DNA of 64,000 nt. Source: Candidatus Heimdallarchaeota archaeon. GTDB taxonomy: Archaea; Asgardarchaeota; Heimdallarchaeia; Hodarchaeales; Hodarchaeaceae. This document shows positions 9,530-19,223 of this stretch, in pieces. Position 1 is the first letter of the stretch. Each line of letters begins with the position of its first letter. The notes beneath the pieces are model-generated. The model was not told the origin of the DNA. It made no database searches and saw only the letters and a program-made list of their open reading frames with translations. The DNA lies in assembly GCA_019057635.1 (NCBI GenBank), contig DXJL01000104.1, positions 1 through 64,000 of the forward strand, given 5' to 3'. A program made the translations under genes and the position numbers.

Positions 9530-9703
9530 ATGACGAAGAAAATTGATGAATTAGTAAAAGATGGGCCAGTGGTAATAAATATCGGATTACGTTCTTTTTT
9601 TGAGGCATCTAAAACTCAAGGTATCCCAGTAGTTCATATTAAATGGGAACCACCAGCAAGGGGTAATCGTGAGCTCCTACATTTATTGGATAAGCTGCTC
9701 TAA
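9530..9703 (+). CDS. Small FdrA-associated protein
   Basis: This ORF of 57 residues is too short for the track. It reads MTKKIDELVKDGPVVINIGL, then FFEASKTQGIPVVHIKWEPP. The pattern 'VVNIGL...F...L...GI.VVHV.W.PP' is that of the short proteins usually annotated as 'fdrA domain protein' and found beside fdrA. It starts 14 bp after fdrA and ends 27 bp before the DUF1116 gene, with GTAAGG as a weak ribosome-binding site. The position and conserved pattern argue for a real subunit or accessory of the same complex. Confidence 0.8.
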   Translation: MTKKIDELVKDGPVVINIGLRSFFEASKTQGIPVVHIKWEPPARGNRELLHLLDKLL

Positions 9704-9729
9704 TCTACTTTACTAGCTAACATACAAGT

Positions 9730-10992
9730 GTGGTATCAATGAACATAAAAAAATCAATAGACACGGCAAATCAAGAAGCTCTAGAAAAGATGGCACGTGT
9801 ACAACCAATTTTGGTTGACATCGATCTTGCGATTAACGTTATTCCTGGAATGGATAAAAAAACAGTTTTGCATGCAGGCCCGCCTATTGACTGGGAAAAA
9901 ATGTCAGGACCGACAAAAGGTGCAATTGCTGGGATATTAGTATACGAAGGATTAGCTGATTCAATTGAAGATGGTTACGATTTAGCCGCATCAGGGGAGA
10001 TAAAATTTGATCCAAATCATGATCATGATGCAGTTGGCCCCATGACAGGGGTTACTGCGCCTCATCAATCCGTATTTGTATTAGAAGATCCCAAAACTAA
10101 AGCAAGAGCTTTTTGTACACTAAACGAAGGTAGAGGAAAAGTTCTAAGATTCGGTGGGTGGGGTGATGATGTTTTAAAGCGTCTTAACTGGATGAAAGAT
10201 ATTTTAGCACCTACTATGAAAAAAGCCATCATTCATTCCAAAGGAATTGATATTAAGTCAATAATATCTGAATCCCTTCATATGGGGGATGAGGCCCATA
10301 ATAGAAACCGATCAGGTACTTATCTTTTCTTAAGTGAACTAACACCTCATCTTTTAGATACCGCTGATTCAGAAATCGTAAAAGAAGTATTTCAATTTGT
10401 TAAAGATAATGCAGATATTTTTCACTTAAATTTATCTATGCCTCACTCAAAGCTAATTGCGGATGCGGCTCGTGACATCGAATATTGTTCTTTAATGGTC
10501 GCTATGGCTCGGAATGGTACTGATATTGGTATTCAAGTTTCGGGATTAGGTCGATCATGGTTTACCTCCCCAGCAACGATGGTAGATGGATTGTATTTTC
10601 CTGGATATTCAACAGCCGACGCCTGCCCAGATTTAGGCGATTCCACGATTTCTGAAGTTATTGGAATAGGTGGATTTGCAATGGCAGCCTCTCCAGCCAT
10701 TGTATCTTTTGTTGGTGGGGTTGCAACCGATGCAGTGTCCAGAACTGAAAGAATGTACGAAATAACAGAGGGGATAAGTAAATCATTTACAATTCCAATT
10801 CTAAATTTTCGCGGAACACCGACAGGTGTCGATATACGACGAGTGGTAGAATTAAATGAGACTCCTCTCATTAATACTGGTATTGCTCATAAAGATGCTG
10901 GAGTTGGCCAAATCGGTGCAGGTTTAACAGCTGCTCCTATCGAAATGTTCCAAGATGCATTGCGTACATTTGGAAAGAAATTTCTTGGTTAA
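9730..10992 (+). CDS. DUF1116 / YlbE (AllG)-like protein
   Basis: This 420-residue protein is of the family's usual length. Recognisable segments are PILVDIDLAINVIPGM, HAGPPIDWEKMSGPTKGAI, PNHDHDAVGPMTGVT, MGDEAHNRN, and GIAHKDAGVGQIGAG at the C-terminus. AllG (YlbE) is one of three subunits of E. coli oxamate transcarbamylase. Together with fdrA and the small ORF upstream it forms a compact set with gaps of 13 and 26 bp, so one operon. The start may be GTG 9730 or ATG 9739. Confidence 0.87.
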   Translation: MVSMNIKKSIDTANQEALEKMARVQPILVDIDLAINVIPGMDKKTVLHAGPPIDWEKMSGPTKGAIAGILVYEGLADSIEDGYDLAASGEIKFDPNHDHDAVGPMTGVTAPHQSVFVLEDPKTKARAFCTLNEGRGKVLRFGGWGDDVLKRLNWMKDILAPTMKKAIIHSKGIDIKSIISESLHMGDEAHNRNRSGTYLFLSELTPHLLDTADSEIVKEVFQFVKDNADIFHLNLSMPHSKLIADAARDIEYCSLMVAMARNGTDIGIQVSGLGRSWFTSPATMVDGLYFPGYSTADACPDLGDSTISEVIGIGGFAMAASPAIVSFVGGVATDAVSRTERMYEITEGISKSFTIPILNFRGTPTGVDIRRVVELNETPLINTGIAHKDAGVGQIGAGLTAAPIEMFQDALRTFGKKFLG

Positions 10993-11019
10993 CAATAAAA
11001 ATGAAATGTGTGAGTAAAA

Positions 11020-11568
11020 CTGGAGCCAACAAACAAATCTCATTCTTCGAGCCATTCTCATGAAGCAATTTCCCTTCGAAAGGAACTTCTAGAACTATTA
11101 GAAAATGCTAGCACTCGAATCGAATTTTTAAGTGCAGCAGTAACTCCCCTTGTATCAGTTGCTATGTCCGCATCTGTGCTAACCTTTCTTTCTCTTCAAT
11201 TTTTCTTTAGTGGAACATTACTTTCAACCCGATTACTTGCTGGTGTTAATATACTAATGCTTCTTTGTATGGTATTTATTTCCTTAATTACGCAAATTAT
11301 GATTCATCGTGCTCGACTGCGTTTAGCTCGAGTGAAACACGATTTGAATATCGAAAAGATATTGGATCAGGATCATTTTAACGAGAAGGAACACCAAGTG
11401 TTAATCAAGTTAAGCCATTTAGCAATTAAAAGTAGATCAACCATTGATCGCGTACAATGGTTATACAACCACGGCTTATTCCAAATCTTATATATTCTAA
11501 TTTCATTGACTGTAGTTGGTCTCATTTTGATTACGATAAGTGAAATTCCATTGAGGGTCCATTTATAG
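11020..11568 (+). CDS. DUF2721-like small membrane protein with apparent CTG start
   Basis: The ORF track starts at ATG 11164, but the frame clearly codes further upstream (SHEAISLRKELLELLENAST, then RIEFLSAAVTPLVSV). Between the in-frame stop near 11011 and 11164 there is no ATG, GTG or TTG; CTG at 11020 is the first plausible initiator. That gives 182 residues with hydrophobic segments around 44-66, 72-98 and 157-177, and a charged helical stretch between the second and third. The layout resembles DUF2721-type membrane proteins, but this is a weak assignment. It lies just after the fdrA operon and is convergent with the next gene. Confidence 0.6.
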   Translation: MEPTNKSHSSSHSHEAISLRKELLELLENASTRIEFLSAAVTPLVSVAMSASVLTFLSLQFFFSGTLLSTRLLAGVNILMLLCMVFISLITQIMIHRARLRLARVKHDLNIEKILDQDHFNEKEHQVLIKLSHLAIKSRSTIDRVQWLYNHGLFQILYILISLTVVGLILITISEIPLRVHL

Positions 11569-11680
11569 AGATTCATGGGCTATAAGCAATTTCTGCAATT
11601 ACCACCATAACAAGAGGACCGTTAAAGTAGTTTATATACAATTTATTCTTGGTAAGAATTTACTAATGGGGAGGGAATTT

Positions 11681-14050
11681 TTACCCCCATTTCAATATAA
11701 GGCGTCCTTCTGCACGAGCAATGATATCCTCTCGCTCCCATAACATAGGATGATATTCTCCATTATACCAAATTGGTATCAAATCATCGTAATGTTCACT
11801 CGCTAAATGTCCCGATTGACCTGGAGCATATATCATCAATGATTTTGATAAGTCATTCATGTCAATTATTTGTCTATGAGATGGAGCCCACGCATTAACA
11901 TCGTATGGGTCATCTGCGTGAATTGCAGTTTGACAAAGAGTGTCTGTATCTCCACCGATTGGAATATTACCCCGATCAAAAACCTGATCAAGTGGTTTTT
12001 TAAGCCCTAATGCATGGGGGAAGTGGATCTTGTGAAGTATACCCCACCGCCAACCTGTAGGTTTTTTACCGCATGAATTTGATAACCATATGACTGTTTT
12101 CTTCAAATTCCGGATGATTATTTCTTTTGTTCCCCCTGCCTCTTGGATCCACCAAGAATCAGGTGTTTTTAGCAAACGCATAATAGTATAAGTATCATGA
12201 CCATAAAATTCATTAGCATGATACAAAACTGGATTAAATCCTTTTCCCATAATTTCTAGTACTAATTTCTCGCTTAAACCACAACTTAGAATATCGCGAA
12301 CTATATTGTATCGTAAAACTTCGTAAATCGCTCCACCTATTGAGTCAGTAGATAATACTCCATTCCAATCGGTTAAGAGCTGTAAAGCCACTGAGGCTTC
12401 TGTGTCATCGTTGATAGCTATTTCTAAATCTCTTACGAATTCCACAAATTGCTGTCCAGGTAAACATGTAACATCCATTTGCATTGCTTTGAAATCTTCC
12501 ACAGAAAGTTTGCCTCCTTTATCAGCAAGAATTTGTTCGAATCGTTTTGCTCTCGCTCCATTCATCCACACCTCACCCAAAAAATAGGGAAAATCATCAG
12601 GAACGATTTTATGATTACAATTAATGATATATCCTTGTTTTGGATTTAGAGCGTGCGGCATCGATTCAAAGGGAACTTCTCCCTGCCATTCGTTTGAATC
12701 ATTCCATCCTGGAACAGGTATATTCCCCTTATGTCCATTTGCTCTAATCGGAACTTTTCCTGTAACCCAATAGCCTATATTATTGTTCACATCCGCATAA
12801 GACATATTTAATTGTGTGGCATCAATGAATTGCATAGCTTCTACAAATTCATTCCAATTAGCTGCTTTATTCAACAAGAAATAACCCTGTAACGCTTGAC
12901 TGGGCTTTAAGGCCATTGAATTAGTTGCAATTCGGGTTTTTGTCCCCTCGATGACATCACTTATTATTGGCCCATGGCGAGTAATCAATACTTTCTCTAT
13001 ATGAGGTTCCTCTTGTCCTTTAACAATAATCTCTTCTTCAATAACTTCGGCATCTACCCATTTTCCATTTACTTCATATTGTGTGGGATCTTCTTCATTC
13101 ATTTTCTCGATAAATAGATCTTCTGCATCAGTAAAGGCTAAAGTACTTCCCCAGGCAATGTTTTGATTGTGGCCTACGAGAATCAACGGGTTTCCACTTA
13201 ATGAAACTCCAGAAACGTTAAACCCAGCTCCGATTAAATGAGTTTCATACCAAATACTCGGAAGCATTAGTGATAAATGCATATCATTGCACAAATAAGT
13301 ATGTCCAGATGTACTTCTCTCCGAAGAAATAACCCAAGTATTACTTCCTTGACTTCGTGCTAGGAAAGGACCACTAGACCCCGAAAGTATTCCATTTTTA
13401 TTCAAGACATTAAATTCTATACCATTAGGTAGAGTGATGGGGTGTGTATCAGGAAAATTAATTTCTAATTCTGCAGCGTGCGCACTCCCAACTTCCTCAA
13501 CAATTTTTGCCCGAATAAGTTCTCCCAGCCATGCGTGAGAGAGTTGCCATAACATGACTCGTGTAAATGCACAGCAGTCTTGCGGAGTCCATACTCCCGG
13601 CCTATGCCTAATCAGAGTGAATTCTACAGGTAATTTTGATTTTTTATTCTTTAAAAATGCGTTAACACCATTTGTATATGCTTGTATACATTCTTTCACT
13701 TCCTCTGAGGCATAATCCCAATCTATTTTGCCTAATCTAGCGAATCCAAATGTTCGAGCAGTACGATCTGTTTCGATAGCAATATCACCAAAAATCTCGC
13801 TTAATGTTCCATTCGCAGTCCTTCTGTTAATTTCCATCTGCCATATTCGATCTTGCGCCTGCACGAATCCTTGGGCAAAAAATAGATCATGTGAATGGTC
13901 GGCAAATATGTGTGGAATACCCCATTTATCCCGAATGATCTCAACTGATTTCCCTCTTAATCCTTCTACGTCTATCTGTCCATCAGTAATGGGTAATCGA
14001 CGTTTACTCATCTGAGTTAATGTAAACCTCATTATCTTGCCTATAACCAT
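11681..14050 (-). CDS. Penicillin acylase family protein (Ntn-hydrolase)
   Basis: This 789-residue protein has the penicillin amidase order. The alpha-chain-like N-terminus includes DKWGIPHIFADHSHDLFFAQ and AQDRIWQMEINRR. A spacer is followed by the autocleavage site QGSNTWVIS, whose Ser becomes the N-terminal nucleophile of the beta chain. Then come LCNDMHL and VGHNQNIAWGSTLAF. The family hydrolyses amide bonds of acyl-amino compounds such as penicillins, N-acyl homoserine lactones and other acyl amides. I see no clear signal peptide; the N-terminus is only mildly hydrophobic, so it may be cytosolic or start at a later Met. The gene stands alone, convergent with the small membrane protein. 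Confidence 0.9.
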   Translation of the reverse strand: MVIGKIMRFTLTQMSKRRLPITDGQIDVEGLRGKSVEIIRDKWGIPHIFADHSHDLFFAQGFVQAQDRIWQMEINRRTANGTLSEIFGDIAIETDRTARTFGFARLGKIDWDYASEEVKECIQAYTNGVNAFLKNKKSKLPVEFTLIRHRPGVWTPQDCCAFTRVMLWQLSHAWLGELIRAKIVEEVGSAHAAELEINFPDTHPITLPNGIEFNVLNKNGILSGSSGPFLARSQGSNTWVISSERSTSGHTYLCNDMHLSLMLPSIWYETHLIGAGFNVSGVSLSGNPLILVGHNQNIAWGSTLAFTDAEDLFIEKMNEEDPTQYEVNGKWVDAEVIEEEIIVKGQEEPHIEKVLITRHGPIISDVIEGTKTRIATNSMALKPSQALQGYFLLNKAANWNEFVEAMQFIDATQLNMSYADVNNNIGYWVTGKVPIRANGHKGNIPVPGWNDSNEWQGEVPFESMPHALNPKQGYIINCNHKIVPDDFPYFLGEVWMNGARAKRFEQILADKGGKLSVEDFKAMQMDVTCLPGQQFVEFVRDLEIAINDDTEASVALQLLTDWNGVLSTDSIGGAIYEVLRYNIVRDILSCGLSEKLVLEIMGKGFNPVLYHANEFYGHDTYTIMRLLKTPDSWWIQEAGGTKEIIIRNLKKTVIWLSNSCGKKPTGWRWGILHKIHFPHALGLKKPLDQVFDRGNIPIGGDTDTLCQTAIHADDPYDVNAWAPSHRQIIDMNDLSKSLMIYAPGQSGHLASEHYDDLIPIWYNGEYHPMLWEREDIIARAEGRLILKWG

Positions 14051-14541
14051 CTTATTTTTCGTCCTGATCTTAAATGCATTTTCAAAATTATTTCATTGAG
14101 CAACTTGGAAGGAATTCTTAAACTTTTAGGATTAGATATTGAATATAGGTAGGAAATCTAGTATAAAAAGCGGATTTAGACTAAGGGTACGGAACAAAAC
14201 GTCCAGACAGGTCTTAAGGAATGAATTTATGCTTAAAGAACTGATGAGAACAGAAATTTTATTCTTAGTAAAACCAAAGGCACTTCTCTTCTTAGGAGAA
14301 ATTAAATGTGAAAAGACTGGATAGAGGTTAAGAACTGGGAAGATAAATGGGGGTAGATTAATTTGATATCCGTCTACAAGACTTTTTTATTTCTAAATTG
14401 ACCTCTTCATACCAACGTCAAACTACTTTAAAATGGCAATAGTAATTTCTCGTTGGTTCTAGGATAAAGGAAGAGTCCAAGGAAGAGTATAGTGAATACT
14501 AGGTCTATTTCTATTTCCTAAACCGTTTGCCAGATTCTATG
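14051..14541. other. Gene-free stretch upstream of uvrA
   Basis: About 490 bp separate the divergent acylase and uvrA genes. A 61-codon frame (14139-14324) is present, but its Lys/Arg-rich, low-complexity composition and lack of a good ribosome-binding site do not support a gene. I see no tRNA or repeat here. Confidence 0.5.
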
Positions 14542-14550
14542 TATATAAAT
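14542..14550 (+). promoter_or_regulatory. TATA box of uvrA
   Basis: TATATAAAT is centred about 30 nt before the uvrA ATG at 14576. An archaeal start site lies about 25-28 nt downstream of the box, so the transcript would begin at or beside the start codon: a leaderless mRNA. No ribosome-binding site precedes the ATG, which agrees. Confidence 0.55.
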
Positions 14551-14575
14551 ATGCTATTCACGAAGAGTATATATA

Positions 14576-17476
14576 ATGGTTTCCAGTAAGAAAGAGGTAA
14601 TTTCTGTTCAAAATGCTCGTGTTCATAATCTCCGTAACCTATCGGTAGATATCCCTCATAATAAGCTAGTAGTAATAACAGGCGTTTCTGGGAGCGGAAA
14701 ATCAAGCTTAGCTTTTGATGTAATTTTTGCAGAAGGACAGAGACGATATGTAGAATCTTTATCTGCATATGCACGACAATTTCTTGGAAGAATGCAAAAA
14801 CCTGATGTTGACCTAATTGAAGGGTTAAGCCCCGCAGTTAGTATTGAACAGAAAACGACAAGTAAAAATCCTCGTTCGACTGTTGGAACTCAAACAGAAA
14901 TTTATGATTATCTTCGCCTTCTATATGCAAACGTTGGAATCCCTCATTGTACATCATGTGGTAAAGAATTAAAGATTCAAACCCCTCAATCTATTGCCAG
15001 AACAATTCGTTCATGGGAAGAAGGAACACGCATCAAAATATTGGCACCAATAATTCGAGGGAAGAAAGGAACTCACCACACACAGTGGGATCGTCTGACG
15101 GAAATGGGATATGCGCGAGTGCGTGTAGACAATGAGGAATATGAACTCACCGATCCACCTAAATTAGATCGGTATAAAATTCACACAATCGAGGTAATTA
15201 TTGACCGATTGGTGATTAATGCAAACCTTGCGAAATCACGTCTTATCGAGGCCATTGAGCAAGCCTTAGCGCTGGGCGAGGGGATTATCCTTGTCACAAA
15301 GATTGAAAATGGTGCAAAATCTGAGTCCGATAATTTATTCTCGGAAAATTATGCATGTGCAGATTGTTCATTATCCTTTGAAGAATTAAAACCACGAAAT
15401 TTTAGCTTTAACTCTCCATGGGGAAGTTGTCCAGACTGTCAGGGATTAGGTAAAACCCTTAAAATCGACCCTGACCTGATCATAACCAATTTTGACCTAA
15501 CCTTCCGCAATGGAGGTGTTATGGATAAACAACTGGAACCAGGAACATGGAGATACTCTTATTATACCGCTCTTGATAAGGCTTGGGATGACTTTTCAGT
15601 CGATACTCCTATGAAGGATCTTTCTGAGGAAGTAATTAACCGTCTTCTCCATGGTTCTTCGGAGAATATTAGTGTAGTTTTTGAATCTGAAAAAAGCCGC
15701 TGGGAATCGAAACAACATCATCACGAAGGTATTGTTAATACTTTATACCGTCGGTACCAGGAAACTAAATCCGATTATTCTCGGAGATATTACGAGAGTT
15801 TTATGCGAAAAGATCTTTGTGCAACGTGTCAAGGGAAACGTCTCAAACCTTCCAGTCTCGCAGTCACTATCAATGATAAAACTATTGTAGACATTAGTAA
15901 TACTACGATTGAGCAATGTTTGACTTGGATTGCGGAAACAAGAGAAGGTTTGTCCAAAACCCACCAAAAGATTGCATATAATATCTTAAGAGAAATTGAA
16001 AGTCGATTAAAGTTTCTGATTTCCGTCGGTTTACCGTATTTAACCTTAGATCGAGCATCAATGACACTTTCAGGTGGAGAATCCCAGCGTATACGATTAG
16101 CGACTCAAATTGGCTCGGCACTTGTAGGAGTCACTTACGTTTTGGATGAGCCTTCAATAGGTCTTCATGCGAGAGATCAAGATAAATTACTAATGTCTTT
16201 AAAGAATTTACGGGCAATTGGGAATACTGTTATTGCAGTTGAACATGATCATCAAACAATTCTGGCAGCTGACCATGTTATAGATCTTGGGCCTGGTCCA
16301 GGTATTCATGGTGGCACTCTTGTCGCTCAAGGGACACCAGAAGTTATTATGAACACTCCAGAATCATATACAGGAGCATACTTATCTGGAAAAAAGGTCA
16401 TTCAAATTCCTAAAAGCCGAACAAATGGAAATGGAAATAAAATAACAATTGTTGGTGCCAAAGAAAACAATTTGAAGAATATTACAATCGCATTTCCTCT
16501 TGGAAGATTCATTTGTCTTACAGGTGTATCAGGTTCAGGAAAATCGACGTTGATGAACGATACCTTGTATAAAGGAATGATGAAATACTTACATGGATCA
16601 AAAGGAAGAGTAGGTATCCACAAAAAGTTTGTAGGGCTCGAAAATGTTGATAAAGTCATAAATATCGATCAGAGTCCTATCGGAAGAACTCCACGGAGTA
16701 ATCCAGCTACATATACGGGGGTATGGGATCATATTCGACAACTATTTTCTCAATTAAAAGAAGCTAAATTACGAGGGTATAAACCAGGTCGTTTTTCGTT
16801 TAATGTCAAAGGTGGTAGGTGTGAAACGTGTCACGGAGGAGGGCAAATCAAAATCGAATTGTCTTTTTTACCTGATGTCTGGATTACGTGTGAAGAATGT
16901 AAGGGAAAAAGATACAACTCAGAAACTCTTGAGATTCGTTACAAAGGTAAAAATATCTCTGATATCCTTGTTCTAACTGTTGAGGAGGGGTTGGAATTCT
17001 TCGCAAATATTATCCCTATCAAAAAGAAGCTTCAAACAATTGTTGATGTAGGACTTGGGTATATCCAAATTGGTCAAGCTGCAACTACTTTATCAGGTGG
17101 TGAAGCTCAACGTGTCAAATTAGCGAAGGAATTGTCAAAGAAATCCACAGGTAAAACTTTTTACATCCTAGACGAACCCACTACTGGACTCTCAACTCAC
17201 GATATTTCATTTCTACTCACAGTTCTGCAGCGACTTGTCAAAGAAGGTAATACTGTGGTAGTCATTGAGCACAATCTTGATGTGATTAAGACTTGTGACT
17301 GGATCATTGAGTTAGGCCCCGAAGGGGGTGAGAATGGCGGGTTAGTTCTTGCAACTGGAACTCCTGAAAAAATTTCTAAAACAGACTGCCCAACTGGGTT
17401 ATTTTTGCGAGATATTCTTGAACTATATTCTACGAGCACTTCACTAAAAGCTAAGCCAATTGAAACAGCGGAATAG
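14576..17476 (+). CDS. uvrA: Excinuclease ABC subunit A
   Basis: This full-length UvrA (966 residues; bacterial proteins are about 940) is the damage-recognition ATPase of nucleotide excision repair. Domain order is complete: Walker A GVSGSGKSSLAFD, UvrB-binding region with LSPAVSIEQKTTSKNPRSTVG, zinc pairs CTSCG and CADC...CPDC, ABC signature LSGGESQRIRL with VLDEPSIGLH, second Walker A GVSGSGKSTLMND, third zinc module CETCHGGG...CEEC, and second signature LSGGEAQRVKLA with ILDEPTTGLS. UvrABC is bacterial in origin and patchy in archaea, so lateral gain is likely. No uvrB or uvrC lies in the window. A TATA box near the start suggests its own leaderless transcript. Confidence 0.97.
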   Translation: MVSSKKEVISVQNARVHNLRNLSVDIPHNKLVVITGVSGSGKSSLAFDVIFAEGQRRYVESLSAYARQFLGRMQKPDVDLIEGLSPAVSIEQKTTSKNPRSTVGTQTEIYDYLRLLYANVGIPHCTSCGKELKIQTPQSIARTIRSWEEGTRIKILAPIIRGKKGTHHTQWDRLTEMGYARVRVDNEEYELTDPPKLDRYKIHTIEVIIDRLVINANLAKSRLIEAIEQALALGEGIILVTKIENGAKSESDNLFSENYACADCSLSFEELKPRNFSFNSPWGSCPDCQGLGKTLKIDPDLIITNFDLTFRNGGVMDKQLEPGTWRYSYYTALDKAWDDFSVDTPMKDLSEEVINRLLHGSSENISVVFESEKSRWESKQHHHEGIVNTLYRRYQETKSDYSRRYYESFMRKDLCATCQGKRLKPSSLAVTINDKTIVDISNTTIEQCLTWIAETREGLSKTHQKIAYNILREIESRLKFLISVGLPYLTLDRASMTLSGGESQRIRLATQIGSALVGVTYVLDEPSIGLHARDQDKLLMSLKNLRAIGNTVIAVEHDHQTILAADHVIDLGPGPGIHGGTLVAQGTPEVIMNTPESYTGAYLSGKKVIQIPKSRTNGNGNKITIVGAKENNLKNITIAFPLGRFICLTGVSGSGKSTLMNDTLYKGMMKYLHGSKGRVGIHKKFVGLENVDKVINIDQSPIGRTPRSNPATYTGVWDHIRQLFSQLKEAKLRGYKPGRFSFNVKGGRCETCHGGGQIKIELSFLPDVWITCEECKGKRYNSETLEIRYKGKNISDILVLTVEEGLEFFANIIPIKKKLQTIVDVGLGYIQIGQAATTLSGGEAQRVKLAKELSKKSTGKTFYILDEPTTGLSTHDISFLLTVLQRLVKEGNTVVVIEHNLDVIKTCDWIIELGPEGGENGGLVLATGTPEKISKTDCPTGLFLRDILELYSTSTSLKAKPIETAE

Positions 17477-17606
17477 ATTTTGACCATCTAATTCACTGAT
17501 CAAATTCTACCCACAGCTTCTTCTTTAGTGATTAGTTCATTTCATAACCAAGCGTTTTTATGAAATGATCTAGTGATTATTATTAGTGACTGTAAACTAG
17601 GTCTGC

Positions 17607-18740
17607 ATGGATATGACTCAAAATAATCCAACTAACTTAATCGATGAATCAGAGATTCTCACGATCGACGACTTAAAACGTTTAACAAAGTTAGTTTTCA
17701 TCCCCTCAGGATATATCGTTCAATTAAAAGATCTCGACAATCAAATACTGTGGGAAGATTCTCTAACTACTAAACTCCGCGGTAGTATGATTGGACAAAA
17801 ATGTTACAAAGTTAACTTTGGAAGGGACTATCCTTGTCCCCATTGTACCGCTATGAATAGTATAGAAAAAATGACTCCGCACATAAAGGAAGATCGAAGT
17901 ATTATTGATGGAAAATGGTATCGAATAATCGCCCTTCCCATTATATATGAGGGAAAAGTTGCAGCAATCGAACTCATTCAGAATATTACCGCAGAAAGAC
18001 ATCAAAGACAACTTTATGATTCCCTGCAATCCAAAGATTCTCTAGTATTGAATATTGTCAGACATGATATCCCTAATTATTTGAATATCATAAATATGGC
18101 TTTAGAAAGTCTTAGATTAAACAAAACATTTAAAGAGGAGGATAAACGATTTTTAGATATTGCACAGTCCAACATATCACATACAATATCCATCTTAGAA
18201 GAATTACGAGATTTCAGTAGACTTGAAGATCCATTAACTAATTTAGAGCAACTAGACGTAATTCCAATTCTGGAAAATTGTATCGATGAAATTTCCTCTA
18301 TGTTTCCAGAAAAATCCTTAGATACAGTAATCGATGTGAAAGTTTCGGATCATACTGCAATCATTTGGGCCAATAAACTACTCTCAGATATCTTTCTCAA
18401 TATACTCACTAACGCGGTAAAATTCACTCCTAGCCAAACGGTAGGATTAGAGGTACAAATAACGAACCATCTGGAAGATCAAGAATATATTCAAATTGAA
18501 ATTGTTGATTATGGTAAAGGTATAACTCCCGAGATTAAAGAAGTGTTATTCGATAGGGCAGAGAGGATTAATCGTGGTTGGAAATCCTCAAAAGGATCGA
18601 CAGGTCTCGGTGTGACCATCATTAAATCCTTAGTAGAAATGTTTGGAGGACAAATATTCTACTTGAACAGAGTAAAGGAAGATTGGACAAAAGGAACGAA
18701 AATAATCCTACGATTTCCTCAGGTACTTAGAAAAGATTAA
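17607..18740 (+). CDS. PAS-domain sensor histidine kinase
   Basis: This 377-residue soluble kinase has no membrane segment. Residues about 20-130 form a PAS-like domain with a three-Cys cluster (KCYKVNFGRDYPCPHC) seen in many prokaryotic PAS domains; it may bind metal or sense redox, which is inference. A HisKA-type helix carries VRHDIPNYLNII, where the His is the phosphoacceptor. The ATPase domain has the N box NILTNAVKF, G1 VDYGKGITPE and G2 STGLGVTIIKSL. No response regulator is adjacent, as is common for archaeal kinases. It lies 130 bp after uvrA on the same strand, but a functional link is not evident. Confidence 0.9.
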   Translation: MDMTQNNPTNLIDESEILTIDDLKRLTKLVFIPSGYIVQLKDLDNQILWEDSLTTKLRGSMIGQKCYKVNFGRDYPCPHCTAMNSIEKMTPHIKEDRSIIDGKWYRIIALPIIYEGKVAAIELIQNITAERHQRQLYDSLQSKDSLVLNIVRHDIPNYLNIINMALESLRLNKTFKEEDKRFLDIAQSNISHTISILEELRDFSRLEDPLTNLEQLDVIPILENCIDEISSMFPEKSLDTVIDVKVSDHTAIIWANKLLSDIFLNILTNAVKFTPSQTVGLEVQITNHLEDQEYIQIEIVDYGKGITPEIKEVLFDRAERINRGWKSSKGSTGLGVTIIKSLVEMFGGQIFYLNRVKEDWTKGTKIILRFPQVLRKD

Positions 18741-19042
18741 CGTTTACTGTTCGGTAAGGATCACAGTTCTTGATAACCGGTCCATAATGTAAGTAAACTG
18801 AAGAATTTCGTCATGGCATAAATCTAGTCTAAAGACATATAGACAAATCGATAACTTACTTACTTGCGAGATATGTGTTGAAACAAGTATCTGAATATTA
18901 TTATTCCTTTAATGGAATATTAAATGTCATAATCTAAAGCATTAGACGGGAAGTGGAAGTTCCTCAATATAATGATGCTGAAATAGGCAGTGTTTTCGAC
19001 AATAGTGCTTTAGATACAAAATAACAATAGAAGGTATTAAAT

Positions 19043-19213
19043 ATGACAAAAATAAGCGAAAAATTCAATGAAGCAGCCAGTTTTGGTGCAGTTTTCAATT
19101 CCCTCTTTACATCAGTAAACAGTAATCGACCTAATAAACTAGAACCGTACGTTCCTATCAATATGCGATGTTTAGATTATTCTAAGCCTATCTTTTATTT
19201 GCATATCGGTTGA
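19043..19213 (+). CDS. Possible small protein of 56 residues
   Basis: This short frame begins MTKISEKFNEAASFGAVFNS and ends before the convergent geranylgeranyl reductase gene. A GAAGGT sequence 7 nt before the ATG could be a ribosome-binding site. Composition is plausible for a protein, but I recognise no family. The rest of the 18741-19042 gap shows nothing recognisable. Confidence 0.3.
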   Translation: MTKISEKFNEAASFGAVFNSLFTSVNSNRPNKLEPYVPINMRCLDYSKPIFYLHIG

Positions 19214-19223
19214 CTTTAAGAAG

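Noticed and set aside
14139-14324. 61-codon ORF upstream of uvrA
   Set aside because: Basic, low-complexity product, no family pattern and no ribosome-binding site. It lies in an otherwise gene-free spacer.
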